Shown here: piece after piece, positions 1-17,871 of the stretch
How the letters are laid out: every line of letters starts with the position of its first letter
Numbering within the stretch: the first letter of the stretch is position 1
Assembly: GCA_027704905.1 (NCBI GenBank)
Contig: CM051005.1
Coordinates: forward strand, 13,366,100-13,430,099
Length of the DNA stretch: 64,000 nucleotides
Reading direction: 5' to 3'
DNA from: Muraenolepis orangiensis
Lineage: Eukaryota > Chordata > Actinopteri > Gadiformes > Muraenolepididae
Notes under the pieces: model-generated
The model's input: the letters and a program-made list of their open reading frames with translations, nothing else
The model's database searches: none
Told to the model about the DNA's origin: nothing
Translations under genes and position numbers: made by a program

Positions 1-5607
<5,607 letters not shown>

Positions 5608-6680
5608 CAATCTCATGCTATTGTTGTTATTGAAGTTTCGTTTTTTCCCTCAGCTCCTATAATACGGTCAACAGCACTCCCCAGAGGACGGTTAAGGAAC
5701 TACTCTCTTTTAAAACAAATGTTCCTGCTGTTCCCTGTTATGGTTTATGTTATGTTTCGTCTTTTTCGACTTCGATTTTATGTTTGAGATCACTGTTCTT
5801 GGATCATTGTGCAGAATTGTTTTTATTCATTTAAGGTTAAGAAAATACCAATATATCTCGCCTGTTTTGAAGGTGAGCCAGTTTTTAGGTATACAAAATA
5901 CCTTATGGGCATGCTGGTACACGCTGGCTTGGAGTGTTACAGTAGTTCTATTCTATGTTGAGGTTCCACCTGGGGAAACATACCAGTGCTCTGTATTTGG
6001 GAGGGCACACAACTTACCTCTGAACAGACCCAGCAAAGACTTGATTTTATATATATATATATATAAATATATATAAATATATATAAAACACAACAGGATT
6101 GGATTGATTTGTAAAGCTTTTAGCACATAATCCCTGTAGTTGGAAGGTTTGAATTTTCTTTGTATTTTACTGTAAGTTATTTTTACTGTTCAAATTGCAA
6201 CGTCAATTTTTGTGGTTTCATCCGGCAAATTTTGTTCTAGTTTTAGTTTTACAGTGCATGCCGAACCTTACATTTATTCTCAGTTCATTATGTTCCATAG
6301 TTTAAAGCAACATTGTCTTATTTCTTTTTTCATCTGTAACTACCATTTGTAATTTTGCTTATTTGATGTCAGCCATGCTATTTTATTTTGTGTGAGGGAA
6401 TTACTGATTGAGAAGTCAGACTTGCATAGCTAAATCTGACACCAGAGCAAGAATTTTGCATCCAAATGGAGCCAATGTACGCCCTTAACTCTGTGTATAG
6501 GGCCACTTTCATGTTCCAAAATAACCAGATAATAATATTCGCTTGTGCCCCTCACCGTACTGCATAACTTTTCTGCTTTCCATTTTGTACTGCAAAGTAC
6601 AAACTAATGATACCGTTTGTTTGGTTTACGTTTTTCTCCCTAGCTCCTTAAGAAATAAAAAAAAAAGATATATATAAGTG
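5608..6680 (+). other. gatad2a: gatad2a 3' UTR
   Basis: AT-rich sequence without credible ORFs follows the TAA stop. It includes a short (TA)n tract near 6045-6085 and ends at a polyadenylation signal at 6654-6659, followed by a GT-rich stretch. Confidence 0.6.
6654..6659 (+). terminator. AATAAA polyadenylation signal, gatad2a
   Basis: A canonical hexamer about 1 kb after the stop, followed by a TG-rich downstream element near 6690. Confidence 0.6.
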
Positions 6681-6889
6681 ATTGGAACCATTGTGTTTGG
6701 TTTATTTATGAATAATGAGGCATCAGCACAGACTATTCATAACATTATTAGGCTACTTATCAATGGTATGGTTTAACTTGACACACAATCATATCGTAGT
6801 ATTTTAGGACCATTAAACTGTGTTAAGGGAATGTAAAGTGCCTTCCTAGGATGGTGAAGACATTGCATGAATAACTCATTCATACAATA

Positions 6890-7190
6890 ACTCACAATTC
6901 ATGAGACCCAAATGACCCAATACTTATCTGAACCATCTCTAACCAAATACCTAAACTAACCCTAACCCACAACATGACCATCTCTAACCTAAGAGTTAAC
7001 CACCTAAACTTAACCATCTAATACCTAATAGCTAAACCTATCCTTCGCTCACTAAATACTTAAACTTAACCCTCTCTGATCCAACTAAACCAAACCCTAA
7101 ACTTAAGGCTCACTAACAAATACCTGCACTTAACCAATATCTATCCAATAGCTGCACTTAACCATCTATGACTTTTGCTATAATATTTCC
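6890..7190 (+). repeat. Degenerate CTAA-rich tandem repeat
   Basis: About ten diverged units built on CTAA, of the kind ATACCTAAACTTAACCATCT, with short telomere-like CTAACCCTAACCC pieces. It lies in the gatad2a-ndufa13 gap. No ORF is present. Confidence 0.6.
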
Positions 7191-7254
7191 CCAGTTAATG
7201 GCTAAAATTCTCAATTTATAACAGTTGACCTAATACCTAAAATGTAATTTGTAA

Positions 7255-7335
7255 CAAGATTCGAGATTCTTGAATCTTGAATGTATTACAAGTACAATGG
7301 AATGCTTACTCCCCATTTACTCCCGTTGTATGAAT
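7255..7335 (+). repeat. Dispersed repeat, CAAGATTC/AATGGAATGC family
   Basis: The core is an AAGATTC start, then ACAAGTACAATGGAATGCTT and CTCCCCATT. Other copies in the window: 826-905, 18889-18985 and 19312-19400 in the same orientation, 20295-20393 reversed, and a short reversed piece at 9650-9690. It resembles the 3' end of a retroposon; I cannot name the family. The rest of 6700-8100 holds nothing else I can support. Confidence 0.6.
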
Positions 7336-8149
7336 TATTTACAACATGACAGTGGAAGTAAAACTTCACAATAAATACAAATAAAAGGTGATAAATGGCA
7401 CTAACTGCAAAGTACAGTGTGTCAGAGGTTATATGTGCAATTCAATTCCTTGGCGGGGTAAGATATTCGCAGAGTTTGAAAGGTGACAGGATTTGAACCC
7501 ATCGGAAGTTATATTTGATATTACATTGATGTGACGTTATATTTAGCTCAGGTTCTGATGATCAACAGCCAGACTTAAACCAGAAATGATGTGGTCCAGT
7601 GGTCTTTACCAACAGCCCACTCCACTGCACCACAATGCCATTGTGCATGTTTGGTTTAGAGGTTAGAGCGACTAGCTCTCTACTGCACCACACACATTGC
7701 ACGATCATATTTTCATATTTTTAATTTATCATTTGTCAGAGGGCCACTTCGGGGTGAGATAATAATTTGGAGGGCCGCACACATTTCGTAAACTTTTAAG
7801 TTGTTGTATTGCAGCGTTTCTCAACCTGTTCTCAGTCATGGCACCCTTTACAATGTTAAGTTACCCCAGTCCACGGAGTGTGTTGTGGGGTGTGTACCGA
7901 GAGGACTTTATGTTGGGCAGTTTAATATAATCTTTCGACCATTATTTGAACCCTTTTTTTTTGTTGCATTTTGTGGACTTTTCGTTTCATTGACCCAAGA
8001 AGGGCGCTTTCAAGACGGAAATACGACTCACGAGTTGTCTGGAACGCGGCATTAGACCCTGGCATTATATTGGCGACAATTGTTATGAAAGTAGCAGCAT
8101 TGTCACCAATATGACACGGCGCCTTCTTACTGGACTAGTAGCGGGGAAA

Positions 8150-8344
8150 CGTCTTACGTCAGCTACGTGCGTGTGTCGTCACGTTGTTCTGATGAATTAT
8201 TCATGTTTCGTCCGAAATGATGACGCTACCGGTCATGTTCCCTTATGCTCCGCTGGGTGGCGCTCTGCCCGGCGGTAGCGCCGACCTCATCCGCAGCCAC
8301 CGAGCAGCAGACGTTGTTCAGCTTCTGTTTTGGGACGAGAGAAG
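8150..8344 (+). promoter_or_regulatory. ndufa13: ndufa13 promoter and 5' UTR region
   Basis: A GC-richer stretch with several CpGs, a CRE-like TTACGTCA at 8154-8161 and an AAGATGGCGGCGTCC start context typical of housekeeping promoters. No TATA box is seen. The transcription start itself cannot be placed. Confidence 0.4.
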
Positions 8345-10117
8345 ATGGCGGCGTCCAAGGTGAAGCAGGACATGCCTCCTCCGGGAGGTTATGGCCCCGT
8401 TGATTACAAGAGAAACCTCCCAAAAGCAAGACTCTCGGGTACAAATAAACGCCGTTAATGCCTAATATGTGTCGAACATGTCGTTAGAACTGTCAACCTC
8501 ATTGCTAACCAATGCAATGTCCTAAAGAATAGAAGCTAATATGCTAACGCTTGCTGTCTAACCTAGACTCTACCTAAACCTGTACAATTATTAAACTATA
8601 CTATTATTTGTGATGACATTGTGCCGCTGTTCCCGGTGGAGGCTTCTGTTTCGTCACCGCGTAAAACAAAACGGGATTCTAATGCCCTAGCAGGTGTCTC
8701 TGCTCAGACTCCAATAATAACACAGAAAATGCAGGGAAACAATATCTATATCTATATCCATAACCAATGTATCCGCTTAACTGGTGCCTTGGGTGGAAGG
8801 TCATAAAACTAGTAATTAATAAAGGAGTCACTGACGATAATCAGATGTCTGTAATAGTCACAGTGCAACCATGAAGGTAGGACTTGGGTAACATGTGTTT
8901 GTTTATGTATGATAGCCTTTTTTGCATTTACTATATACGTTTACTTTTAGGCTACAGCATGTTCGGGATTGGTTTGGGTGTACTGGTATTTGGATACTGG
9001 AGGCTCTTTAAATGGAACAGAGAAAGGAGGTAATACATCTCACTTCAAAACATATTGACGAACGTGTTGTGTTTTTTCCAGTCTCTTTCTGATAAACATG
9101 GTGTGTGTGTGTGTGTGTTAAGACGGTTACAGATTGAGGACTTGGAAGCCAGGCTAGCAATTATGCCGCTAATACAAGCGGAACATGACCGAAGGTAAAT
9201 TTTATACATTTTCAGTAATGTTGATTATATCATTTCTTGACTCAACGTTTAACCCCTTATTTTTTTTATTTTCTTGTCAGGACCTTGAGAATGCTGAGGG
9301 AAAATCTAGAAGAGGAAGCCATCCTCATGAAAGATGTCCCAGGCTGGAAGGTACACAAATAAAGCCTTTCATATTTCTTGATCAATAATGCGTTAGTGCA
9401 ATTAACAGTATTTTCCAAACAAAACCTTGTGATTTTAAAGCTAGAGCCAATATGCCGAGTTTGTTTTTCCATTGCAGCATTTCAAATTGTGAAAGGTGCA
9501 ATATGTAACAATGACACAGGGTGTTCAAAATGGGTACTGCAGACCAAATTCACAATATTGGGAGAGTTGTCTCAGGCCCAAACTAGAAGTACACGCGTGT
9601 TGCCAGGTTGAGGACACTGAACGAACAGAAGATCCGACAGGGATTTCTGGAATGGGGACTAAACATTTCATTGCACATGGCAAATAAATACATCTGGAAC
9701 CTTTACCTGAGGATCTTTAGGTTTGGGTCGAATCTATTACAATCTCAGTTGAACCAGTTTGATTGACAGTTTGCGTGTGTCCATGGCTGCAGCATGCTGT
9801 TTTGTGTTTCATGTCTCTGGTACTCCTGAGAATAGTAAAACAGACACCCCAGCCAGGCATGTACATCTGGAAGTCTCTGGTCATTTTATGAATTAATTAC
9901 AGTACATGTAGCATGTGACACTGATTTAGAGAAATACATCTTTACACAAGCTGTGTCAGTCTTGCTTCTATAGAGGAATAATAGTATTTTCCTGCAGGTC
10001 GGTGAGACTGTGTACCACACCGATCGCTGGACAAAACCAGCCAACGCGGAGTTGTTCAACCTCCGACCTCGAGAAGAGGTTCTACACAAACGCTTTGGCT
10101 TCCAGTGGTATGTGTAG
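8345..10117 (+). CDS. ndufa13: NADH dehydrogenase (ubiquinone) 1 alpha subcomplex subunit 13 (GRIM-19)
   Basis: An accessory subunit of mitochondrial respiratory complex I, anchored in the inner membrane and needed for complex assembly. Five exons join in frame: 8345-8438, 8951-9029, 9123-9194, 9281-9350, 9998-10117 (stop TAG). The protein is 144 aa, the length of the human protein. It opens with MAASKVKQDMPPPGGYGP, has one membrane segment at about residues 34-48, then the basic helix WNRERRRLQIEDLEAR, and ends GFQWYV. No cleavable presequence is expected in this family. The intron before exon 3 ends in a short (GT)n run next to its acceptor at 9121-9122. It follows gatad2a on the same strand, as I recall for human chromosome 19. 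Confidence 0.97.
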
Positions 10118-10203
10118 TGTAGTCTAGAAGGATGTCGTCCTGGACTTCAACCACCGTCAATGCCATGGAAACAGACGCCCATGCCTCTACCATGTAAATG
10201 TAC

Positions 10204-10209
10204 AATAAA
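10204..10209 (+). terminator. AATAAA polyadenylation signal, ndufa13
   Basis: Lies 87 nt after the ndufa13 stop, giving a short 3' UTR. Confidence 0.75.
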
Positions 10210-10375
10210 GTCTGAGTTTTCTGTAACATATTCTGGTTTAGCTGTCTTTCTGTGACTCAACTGAAATGTCTTCTGGTGGCAAGTAGTTCTCTTACCTACC
10301 TTTGTTGAACACCCGTTCAAAGTTGTGAGTCGCTTTGGACCAACAGACAAATTGGTATTGTAATGGATGCTTTTA

Positions 10376-10570
10376 TATAGCGCTTTTATCCAAAGCACTT
10401 TACAAGTCATTGTAGCCTCACATACACGCATTCAACCACCAACGGCGGAGTAGTAAGGGTTAGGGTGTCTTGCTCAAGGACACCAGCTTTTGCTAGGAAC
10501 CGGGAATCGAACCAGCAACCTTCTGGTTGTGAGGCGACCGCTCTACCTCCTGCGCTATACTGCCGCTGAA
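10376..10570 (-). repeat. tRNA-derived SINE
   Basis: On the minus strand the head runs from about 10565 downwards. It has an A-box-like TAGCGCAGGAGGTAGAGC and a B box GGTTCGATTCC, followed by a CTTGAGCAAGACACC body and a tail GTAAAGTGCTTTGGATAAAAG. The same head recurs at 49.8 kb. The rest of the gap from 10210 to 11200 shows nothing I can support. Confidence 0.75.
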
Positions 10571-11222
10571 TTACACTATTTTTATGGCTGAATACATGCA
10601 TCTTCAATGGAATGGTTGTACAGTTTAGAACCCTTGCAAAATAGGGCTTATTGATTTTAGGGCATATTGATGCAGTAGAGCATGGGGTGAAACCTTCAGC
10701 TTATGGTAGATGTTTAATTTGACCTGGAAATATACTTTATTCAATAATGTAGGTTTGTATTGACATTCACCAAGTGTGCAAAAGTTAGCATTTCCCAGGC
10801 AATCATTCACACTGGCTAAGATGAACTCCTTGCACTGGGTTAGACCTTATTTTGGATAAAGAATATGCCAGCTTAGACATTTTTGAATTCAATGTTTTAA
10901 TTTTATGTTTTGCAAGACATACGCAGGGTCGTGTTAAACAGTAGAAACGACATGTTGCCCAAAAATACAATCTCCTACACAACTGCTGGTCCTCTGATCA
11001 GGTAGTCAGCTAGTCAATTCATCCCAGTACTGAAATTCTAGATTTTTGGGTATAGACTGACATATTCTTGCTTTAAATTTGTCGGGGGAAAAAAAATTTT
11101 TTTAACATTTACCGTTTTACATATCCCCTCCATTGAGATATAATCACATGGTCGACCAGAAGGGCAGGCCTTGTGCTCTTGTTTTACTAATAACTTCAAA
11201 CCTTTATTCGTTTTTTTCAAAC

Positions 11223-11228
11223 TTTATT
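11223..11228 (-). terminator. AATAAA polyadenylation signal for the 11.2-11.8 kb gene
   Basis: Minus-strand AATAAA 10 nt beyond the TAA at 11238; a second copy lies at 11203-11208. Confidence 0.55.
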
Positions 11229-11237
11229 TAAACAGTT

Positions 11238-11783
11238 TTAACCAAAGATGGCTCCCGTCTTAAATAGACTTGTGGCCTCAACCGTCTCCTTTGCGCCCGA
11301 AGGGGGTACTTCTGATTCTTCCGCCACCTCCTGAGAACGGATTGGTTCATCTTTGGGGTGCTTCTGGTCACCGTATGTTACAAACCTAGGGAAGAAAAAT
11401 ATTTTCAGCCTGGCTTGAATATAGAACCATGAGCACCTTTGTCTGCCATATCAGGCATTACAATCTAACAAGAACCTCTGATTGCAAGTACTGTTTGCAA
11501 AGTACTCTCGGGTACTGACTTCAATGTATGCATAATAACCCCATATAGATTCCATGGTTGACCTTTGGATACAATTTAAGTGGTAATCTGGCAACCGTGT
11601 AATAAATATTCCATTTTCAAGTCACAGGTTTGATGCCGAAGTGACCCCTTATGGTCACCCAATGTCTAAAGACAATTCCATTTACCTGGTAACAAGTGAG
11701 GCTATCACTGCAGTCTTGAGTCCACCGAGTCCAGCATGTTGTGCCACATTGGAGAGATCTCCTTTGTTCTCCAGCTGTTCATC
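11238..11783 (-). CDS. Last two exons of an unrecognised gene (5' end not found)
   Basis: Exon 11686-11783 has a good acceptor (TTTCTTTTGTTCAG) and a strong donor (CAG|GTAAAT). The next exon, 11238-11385, has acceptor CTTCCCTAG and ends in TAA. They join in phase 2 to give an open 81-residue C-terminus that begins DEQLENKGDLSNVAQ, has a short hydrophobic patch (LKTAVIASLV), then an acidic tail and ends LFKTGAIFG. Only this one frame of the first exon is open. AATAAA follows the stop by 10 nt. I recognise no family. An in-frame initiator exon was not found between 11783 and cirbp, and joining to cirbp exon 6 would hit a stop at once. It could be the end of a separate gene, alternative 3' exons of cirbp, or a non-coding transcript with a chance ORF. 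Confidence 0.4.
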
Positions 11784-12593
11784 CTGAACAAAAGAAACAT
11801 ACATCTCAGTTCTGGACAAGTGACATTGTCAATAATAAGCATGCAGGCATTTTTTTTTTTTAAACACACTAGGGGAAAGAGCCAAACAAAAAGATGTACA
11901 ACTGAAGTCATCCTAGAGGTCAATTGGAGGTTTCTTGGCGCAAGTTTGACTAACTGATGCAATGAACATTACTATCCATGTGACTGGAGGCTTGGTTGTC
12001 AGCACAGCTGGGGCACCATAGTTCAAGCGTACGGTTATTCCTCAATCGCGTCAGAAACCAGACATTTGAAGCAGGGAAGGACTTTAACAGCTAACTTGGA
12101 AGGTCATGGACAGGTTTAAAACCAAGGTCGAAGGATGTGAGCAAAGCAAAAGAAGTTTACCTCAAGTGAACTGGCCTACGAATTCTCCACATATGAACTA
12201 GGCAAGAGAGCAGCATTCATCTGATGAGCACGTGTCGGTAGGCGCAACACTTCACTCTCCAAGGACTTGTAGGTTTTTGAAGTAGCTGACCTCTTGAACG
12301 TAATGAAGCATTAGCCAAAGACCACCCAATCAGCACCCATTGTACCTTTACATTACATGCACACCAAAGTTTGGTTAATCAGGCCTAATTGTTAAGAGAC
12401 AGTTGCTTTGTGCAAGTTTTTCAGCAGAGCCGAAACTTGCCCTTGTCAAGCATTAATTAAATTACAAGGTTTGTCCAACCACTATGGATGCTAGGCATCA
12501 TTAAAACAAATCAGACAGTTACTGACCCAGAAGGGTCTCCCATTAATTCCCATTCTAACACAAGAATCATTTTTTGGCATTTTTTCATAAATC

Positions 12594-12599
12594 GTTTAA
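12594..12599 (-). terminator. Candidate ATTAAA polyadenylation signal, cirbp
   Basis: The first common signal variant I see on the minus strand after the cirbp stop, implying a 3' UTR of about 880 nt. Weak: no supporting downstream element was identified. Confidence 0.3.
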
Positions 12600-13473
12600 T
12601 AGGCTCCATGAAACCAAATTGACAGAAAGAAAATTGTTGATACAAATAGCAAAGTACAAAACTGATCCCGGCTGTTATTTACTGGGGAGACGAGTTACAT
12701 TGATGTTCACCTATACAAGTTCAGTCCATTTTACAGCACATTTAAAATGCAGGCGTTGAGAGCAGAGCAGAGCAAAGAAAATTGAATATATATTAGACCC
12801 GACTGCAAGTGTGCCGCAATTTGCAGCACCATGAACAGTCTGCCATTCGTGGTGTGGAATACTTTCTGAAAAAAGAATTTACTTGGGAAGAAACTGAAAG
12901 TACAGGGGCCCCTCAGCAAAACAAAGAAACACTTAAGGTCGTGGAATTGCTCTAGTAGCACTAAGGAATGCATGTACAAAATAAAAAAAAAACTTGTTTG
13001 TTTGGGAGCACGGCTGTCTCATCGCTCAGTTTAGAACTTGGCAGGAGGTAGGTCATAGTCAAACTGAAGGAAAAACTACAAAAAAGGGTAAAGAAGCCCC
13101 ATTGGACGCTCCGATGTATCAGGGAATAAAAAAAGCTCAGTTCTGTGCAAGAACAAGGCTGAGTGTATCAGGAGAAAGCGTGAATAGATGTTTGGAGAAT
13201 TCAGTCTACAGCACCATTCAAATCAGACAATTGTATTTATAGCAGGATATTAATAAGACGCCCCCTCAACCCAGGAACGTCTTAACGTAACTTTAAACAT
13301 GGTTTTGTCAATGAACGGCCAAAAGTTATGGCTACATTTAAAGATGCTTAAGCTGCTACAACAGAACATTACTATAAAAATAAGGTCACCAATAACACGT
13401 GGACATTTTTTTCTTGAGGAGCGCATCTTTTAAATACAGCCAGCCAAGTGATGATCTTGAGTCAGGGAGATTT

Positions 13474-14905
13474 TTAGTCGTGTGTAGCTGAGGATCAGAA
13501 GTGGGCACACAGGTAAAGACACTTTCAGGTTTCAGACATTGAGTTGACATTAACCCCAACCTAATAACTCTTGTGCGCAATATTGGTACTGGTGGAAAAC
13601 GGACATGGGCTACCATACTGAATTTCAATTTCACAAAAGCTGAGGATTCAAAATGGAGCACGCTGTGAGCCGCAATGAACGAAATCGATGAACTCGTGTT
13701 CGTTGGGCGTGGACAGTGACGCAAACCACAATAATCTGGTAGTTCAACTCTCAACTATAATTAACGTTTACTCAAGACATCCCTCCTATTTGAATTCACT
13801 TACCATAGCTGTCGTAATTGTCTCTGTAGGAACCGCCGGAGCGCTCGTTATAGCTTCCCTGGCTTCTGTTGGAGAACATTATGATTAGTTGCAATAATAT
13901 TAGCTATAATAATATTAGCTATAACCATATAAAGACACAAGGGCAACCATGTTGAAATGTCATTCACACGCTAATCTAAACTGCACGCTTGCCTGTTGTC
14001 CCTGTAGCCACCGCCGCCACCGCTTCCACCGCCGCCGCTTCCACCGCTGTATCCACCACTACCGCCGCCGCCGCTCCTGTAGCCGCCGCCGCCACTGCCG
14101 CCGCCGTAGCTCCTGTCTCCACCGCCGCCGCCACCATAACTCCTATCGCCGCCGCCACCACCATAGCTTCTCTCGCCATAGCCTCGGTCTCCACCGCCAC
14201 CATATCCACCACCACCTTCAGTTGTTATAGAGCAACGGGAGAAAGATTAAATGGGATACTAAAACGGGGCATTACCATTAACGGGGTGCGAGACCCCATT
14301 ATGCCAACTGCCACCCCATGAATAATAGTAGCCCCCTATACCTCTGCCGCCCCCACCAAAACCGCCGTCGCCGAAGCTACCTCTTCCACCACTTCCACCC
14401 CTGGAGCCTCCAGATCTGCCTCTGCCTGCCTCGTCCACACGAATAGCACGTCCGTCCAAGTTCTGCAGACGTAACGACATACAATAAAATTAGACTTCAT
14501 CCAAAGCGTGTGTATTTCGTACTATATTGTCGTAGAGGCACAATGTGGCATATTAATATAACAGACGTAAGGTCGACGTACCTTTCCGTTCATGCCGTCC
14601 AAAGCATCTTTGGCCTCATCGACGTTGTCAAACTTGACAAAGCCGAATCCACGAGACCTCCCACTGTCTTTGTCTCGGATAACATCAACTAAACGAAAGA
14701 AGACACAATACATAATAGTTAGCATTAATGTTAGCATGTAAATGCTAATGCGTATTGCATCAATAAGCGTGAAAAGTGGGGAATTCGTATAAAAATACTG
14801 CATACCTTTAGCGATGTTGCCATACTTGGCGAAAGCCGCCATCAAGGACTCCTCATTGGTGTCGAAGCTGAGGCCTCCGATGAAAAGTTTGCCTTCGTCG
14901 TTCAT
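13474..14905 (-). CDS. cirbp: Cold-inducible RNA-binding protein
   Basis: An RNA-binding protein, mainly nuclear, induced by mild cold and stress, that stabilises mRNAs. Coding exons on the minus strand: 14806-14905, 14582-14688, 14342-14462, 13993-14215, 13804-13865, 13474-13487 (stop TAA); 208 residues, in frame throughout. The RRM fills the first 80 residues, with RNP2 LFIGGL (7-12) and RNP1 RGFGFVKF (46-53). The rest is a Gly/Tyr/Arg-rich tail with many GGGGYR-like repeats, ending SYRDNYDSYATHD. The acceptor at 14906 abuts the ATG, so the leader is on an upstream exon. Intron 5 starts with GC, not GT (AACAG|GCAAGC at 13993/13992). The final 14-nt coding exon is the least certain. The paralogue rbm3 is possible; the long RGG tail and synteny with stk11 and cbarp favour cirbp. 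Confidence 0.92.
14216..14341 (-). other. cirbp: Short cirbp intron 4 with an open read-through
   Basis: A 126-nt intron between AGAG|GTATAG and a weak acceptor, ATAACAACTGAAG. If retained, translation continues for 26 more codons and stops at 14259, which would cut off the rest of the Gly-rich tail. Retention is inferred, not shown. Confidence 0.6.
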
Positions 14906-15692
14906 CTATTGTTTGGGGGGAAAGAACAAACGGTCACATGGTCAGGGCAGAAGATGGGGGGGGGGAAATCCCCGAAAATCATTCGACGTAATTCAACTAT
15001 ATTATATATAAAATGTATTCTAGCAATAATCGCGTATTGGTATAAATCCGTATTGTTGTGTAGTTCACAAAAATGATGTCATGTCCGCAACATGGGCCTA
15101 GTCGCCATGTTGGGGCAGACCACGCTGTGGTTGAGGCCTACATCGGGGAAAATATTTTCTATATATATACCCACAATCTCCCAGAATCAATAAAAGCAAC
15201 ATATTATTTGCGTTATCATACCATTACTACTATAAATACTTCCATCCACGGACAATGGATGGATTGGTGGCGCGCTGCTGAAGGCCTCGCAGCGGGCCCG
15301 CCAGGTGGTCAGCACTAAGCTACTCATGGTAGTGGTGCCACAATGAAGCGCCATTTTAATCCACGTTTTTGATAGTCGTGCCACCACTGCGGGCAGGGCC
15401 GCGTGTCGAAACATGAGCTTCGTTCGCACTAAAATACCCCTCAAATGTGTTATTCAGCCATACATTAGTTTAGTGACGCTTATTAGTTTAAAACAAAATG
15501 GCAAGACATATGTCGCACATAATGTACTGCGTATAACGGTACACAGATATGCGTGGGTTCAGAAAACGCTTGAAGGCAAAAAATGTCGAAATGCCAGAAA
15601 ACTTGCGACGTGTCACAGTGCTTAGCATTCGAAAGTACACGTTAACACAAACAAAGAATCGTAAAGAATCGACAATAAATTGCGGGAATTAC

Positions 15693-15840
15693 CTTTAGAT
15701 GGTGGATTGTGTCTAAGAGATGCTTGCAGGAGAGCGGAGTAGACGAAGTGAGAAGGAAATGGCTGCGCGGTGCCTTTTTGAGGGCTGGGGAAAATTCAAA
15801 TGAGCTTGAAAGGGGCGGATCCTCTACTCCAAAATACAAC
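15693..15840 (-). other. cirbp: cirbp 5' UTR exon and core promoter
   Basis: The minus strand shows a donor, AAAG|GTAATTC, at 15693/15692. Upstream of it is a GC box (GGGGCGGATCC in the plus strand near 15812). The transcription start is probably between about 15770 and 15840. No upstream ORF is evident. Confidence 0.5.
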
Positions 15841-16662
15841 CGCTATAAGGATATTGTGTCCTTTAAAATATACCATACAATGTCGTTGACCACCTTATAT
15901 ACACACATATATATATATGTATTTATTGTTTTTGTTCATTTTAAAATACGTACATTGATAACGGAATCAAATAAATCGTTGGTCTGTGGTAGGGACCGGG
16001 GATTTTGTGGGAGATAACATCCGCTTTGTTTTTTGTTTTATGTAACGGAAAGGTTGAACATTGAACTGCAGTATATCGTCTGTTTATATTATTAGATTAA
16101 ACATAAGCAGCAGTTGTTTTATTATGGTTTTCCTCTTATATCTACTTGATTTGTTCATATTTGATTTGAGTGGTGGCTACCTCAGCTCGCCTGGGGAAAT
16201 AAATGAATGGTGCGGATATTTTTTTTTTAGAGGAGGATTTTAAAATGGTTGTAAATCAGTTCAGTTGAATCAGAGACAGAGACACCGTCGACATGCTGAA
16301 ATAGTCTTCCAGTAAATCCCTCCAAAAAAAACACCATCTACGCCACCTAGTTTTGGTGTTATTTGATAACGTTTCGTGGTGTAATACAACTATGAACATC
16401 AACATTGGATATGAAACGTTTTCTTCACCGCATTGTGACGTGATGTGAACAACGTATTGACTCCAGTGTGACATATTACAGGAATCGATTGTGACCGGCC
16501 GTCAATTATGTTCCTCGGTTATCAATATCTAATCCCTACTTTGGGTTGTAATTGTGTTTTTTTTTTACTGTTAAACCCGTGCGTCCCGAAATGTGGCGGG
16601 GATTATGCGTGCGGTAGGGGGTTGGGCGGTTGTCTTTGTGATCATTGTGTGTGTGTATATAT

Positions 16663-16686
16663 ATATATACATATACACATATATAT

Positions 16687-16777
<91 letters not shown>

Positions 16778-16796
16778 TACATATATATATATGTAT
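16663..16796. repeat. Long (AT)n microsatellite with CA interruptions
   Basis: Alternating AT with a few CACATA breaks at each end, preceded by a short TG run. The core at about 16695-16768 is pure AT. Confidence 0.95.
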
Positions 16797-17159
16797 GGTA
16801 TTGATAGGCCTGTTGCAGATCTACCTCTTTTGCACTGAAGTATGCCTGCTTGTTGCCAATGATTTAATATGGATAAACGTATAACCTAATACACTAAATA
16901 GAGTGTTAAAGTCAACAAGTATAAATTAAAATGCTGAATCGCATTTTGTTATATGGTCTTTATTTGGGTCACAGGCCGACCACAGGAGTCGGCCGACATT
17001 AGCAGGACACCAGAGACCGGATTCACGCTGGACTTCCTGCCCATCTCAACAACAAATCACAGTAGTTCTGGTACTTCGCTGGTGACACTATGAATGTGTA
17101 AACTTAAGTGGTTATGGGTCTGCAGAGCTTATGATAAACCATAATACTCCGTAAGAAGC

Positions 17160-17203
17160 ACATGAATTAACATTAAACGTAATGTTACAATGTTAATTCA
17201 TGT
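17160..17203. repeat. Perfect 15-bp inverted repeat hairpin
   Basis: ACATGAATTAACATT at 17160-17174 is complementary to 17189-17203; the loop is 14 nt and partly palindromic. Intergenic. Confidence 0.8.
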
Positions 17204-17871
17204 TTCAATGCTTTTAATGTAAAGCGTTTAGTCCCAATTGTTGCAGCTTTTTTTGGGTTTAACAGCACATGAAGGCATTGTTGATACTGCAATATTGGTA
17301 TTTTTTATTTTATTTCTGGGGTAATTGAATAATGACCAAACACACACACATGAATCCTGAGGTTATATTAGTTGAGAACCAGTGATTTAGAACACATCAT
17401 CAAAATGGCTGCCACACTTTTGGGCCGGGCACACTGACCCAGGGCATGTGTTCCCTGCATGTATTTCAGGTCATTCACAGAGGAGAGCAATGCAAGCCTG
17501 TTTCAACACTGTGACGTTTATTTGTGTTTATCTGAAGAGATTACACAATGGTTAAGGTCTAATGGTTTGATCTGAAAAGGGCCCATCATCCCACAATAAT
17601 GAATGCGTCTTTGGTTGAAATGTTAGCACTGCATCACAGACAGAAACCTTTAAAGAAATTACTCATCCAAACAATAGTTTGAAAACCAATCATCATTGAT
17701 CAGACCTTGAGCTTTGCCTTGCCATAACACCCATTTTATGACCACCAGTATGCTATTGATTATCAAGGTTGAATCAACAAACTTAAGTATGTCTACTAGG
17801 AAATTTCATTATTTTCATTTACAACTCTCTTTAGCTTTCTAAGCTACTGTTTCAAATAAAACTTGCCTTGA

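Noticed and set aside
6950..7100. Telomere-like CCCTAA pieces
   Set aside because: The units are irregular and mixed with ATACCTAAACTT variants; not a true interstitial telomeric array.
10495..10570. Functional tRNA gene on the minus strand
   Set aside because: The A and B boxes are present, but the acceptor stem does not close and the sequence continues into a SINE body.
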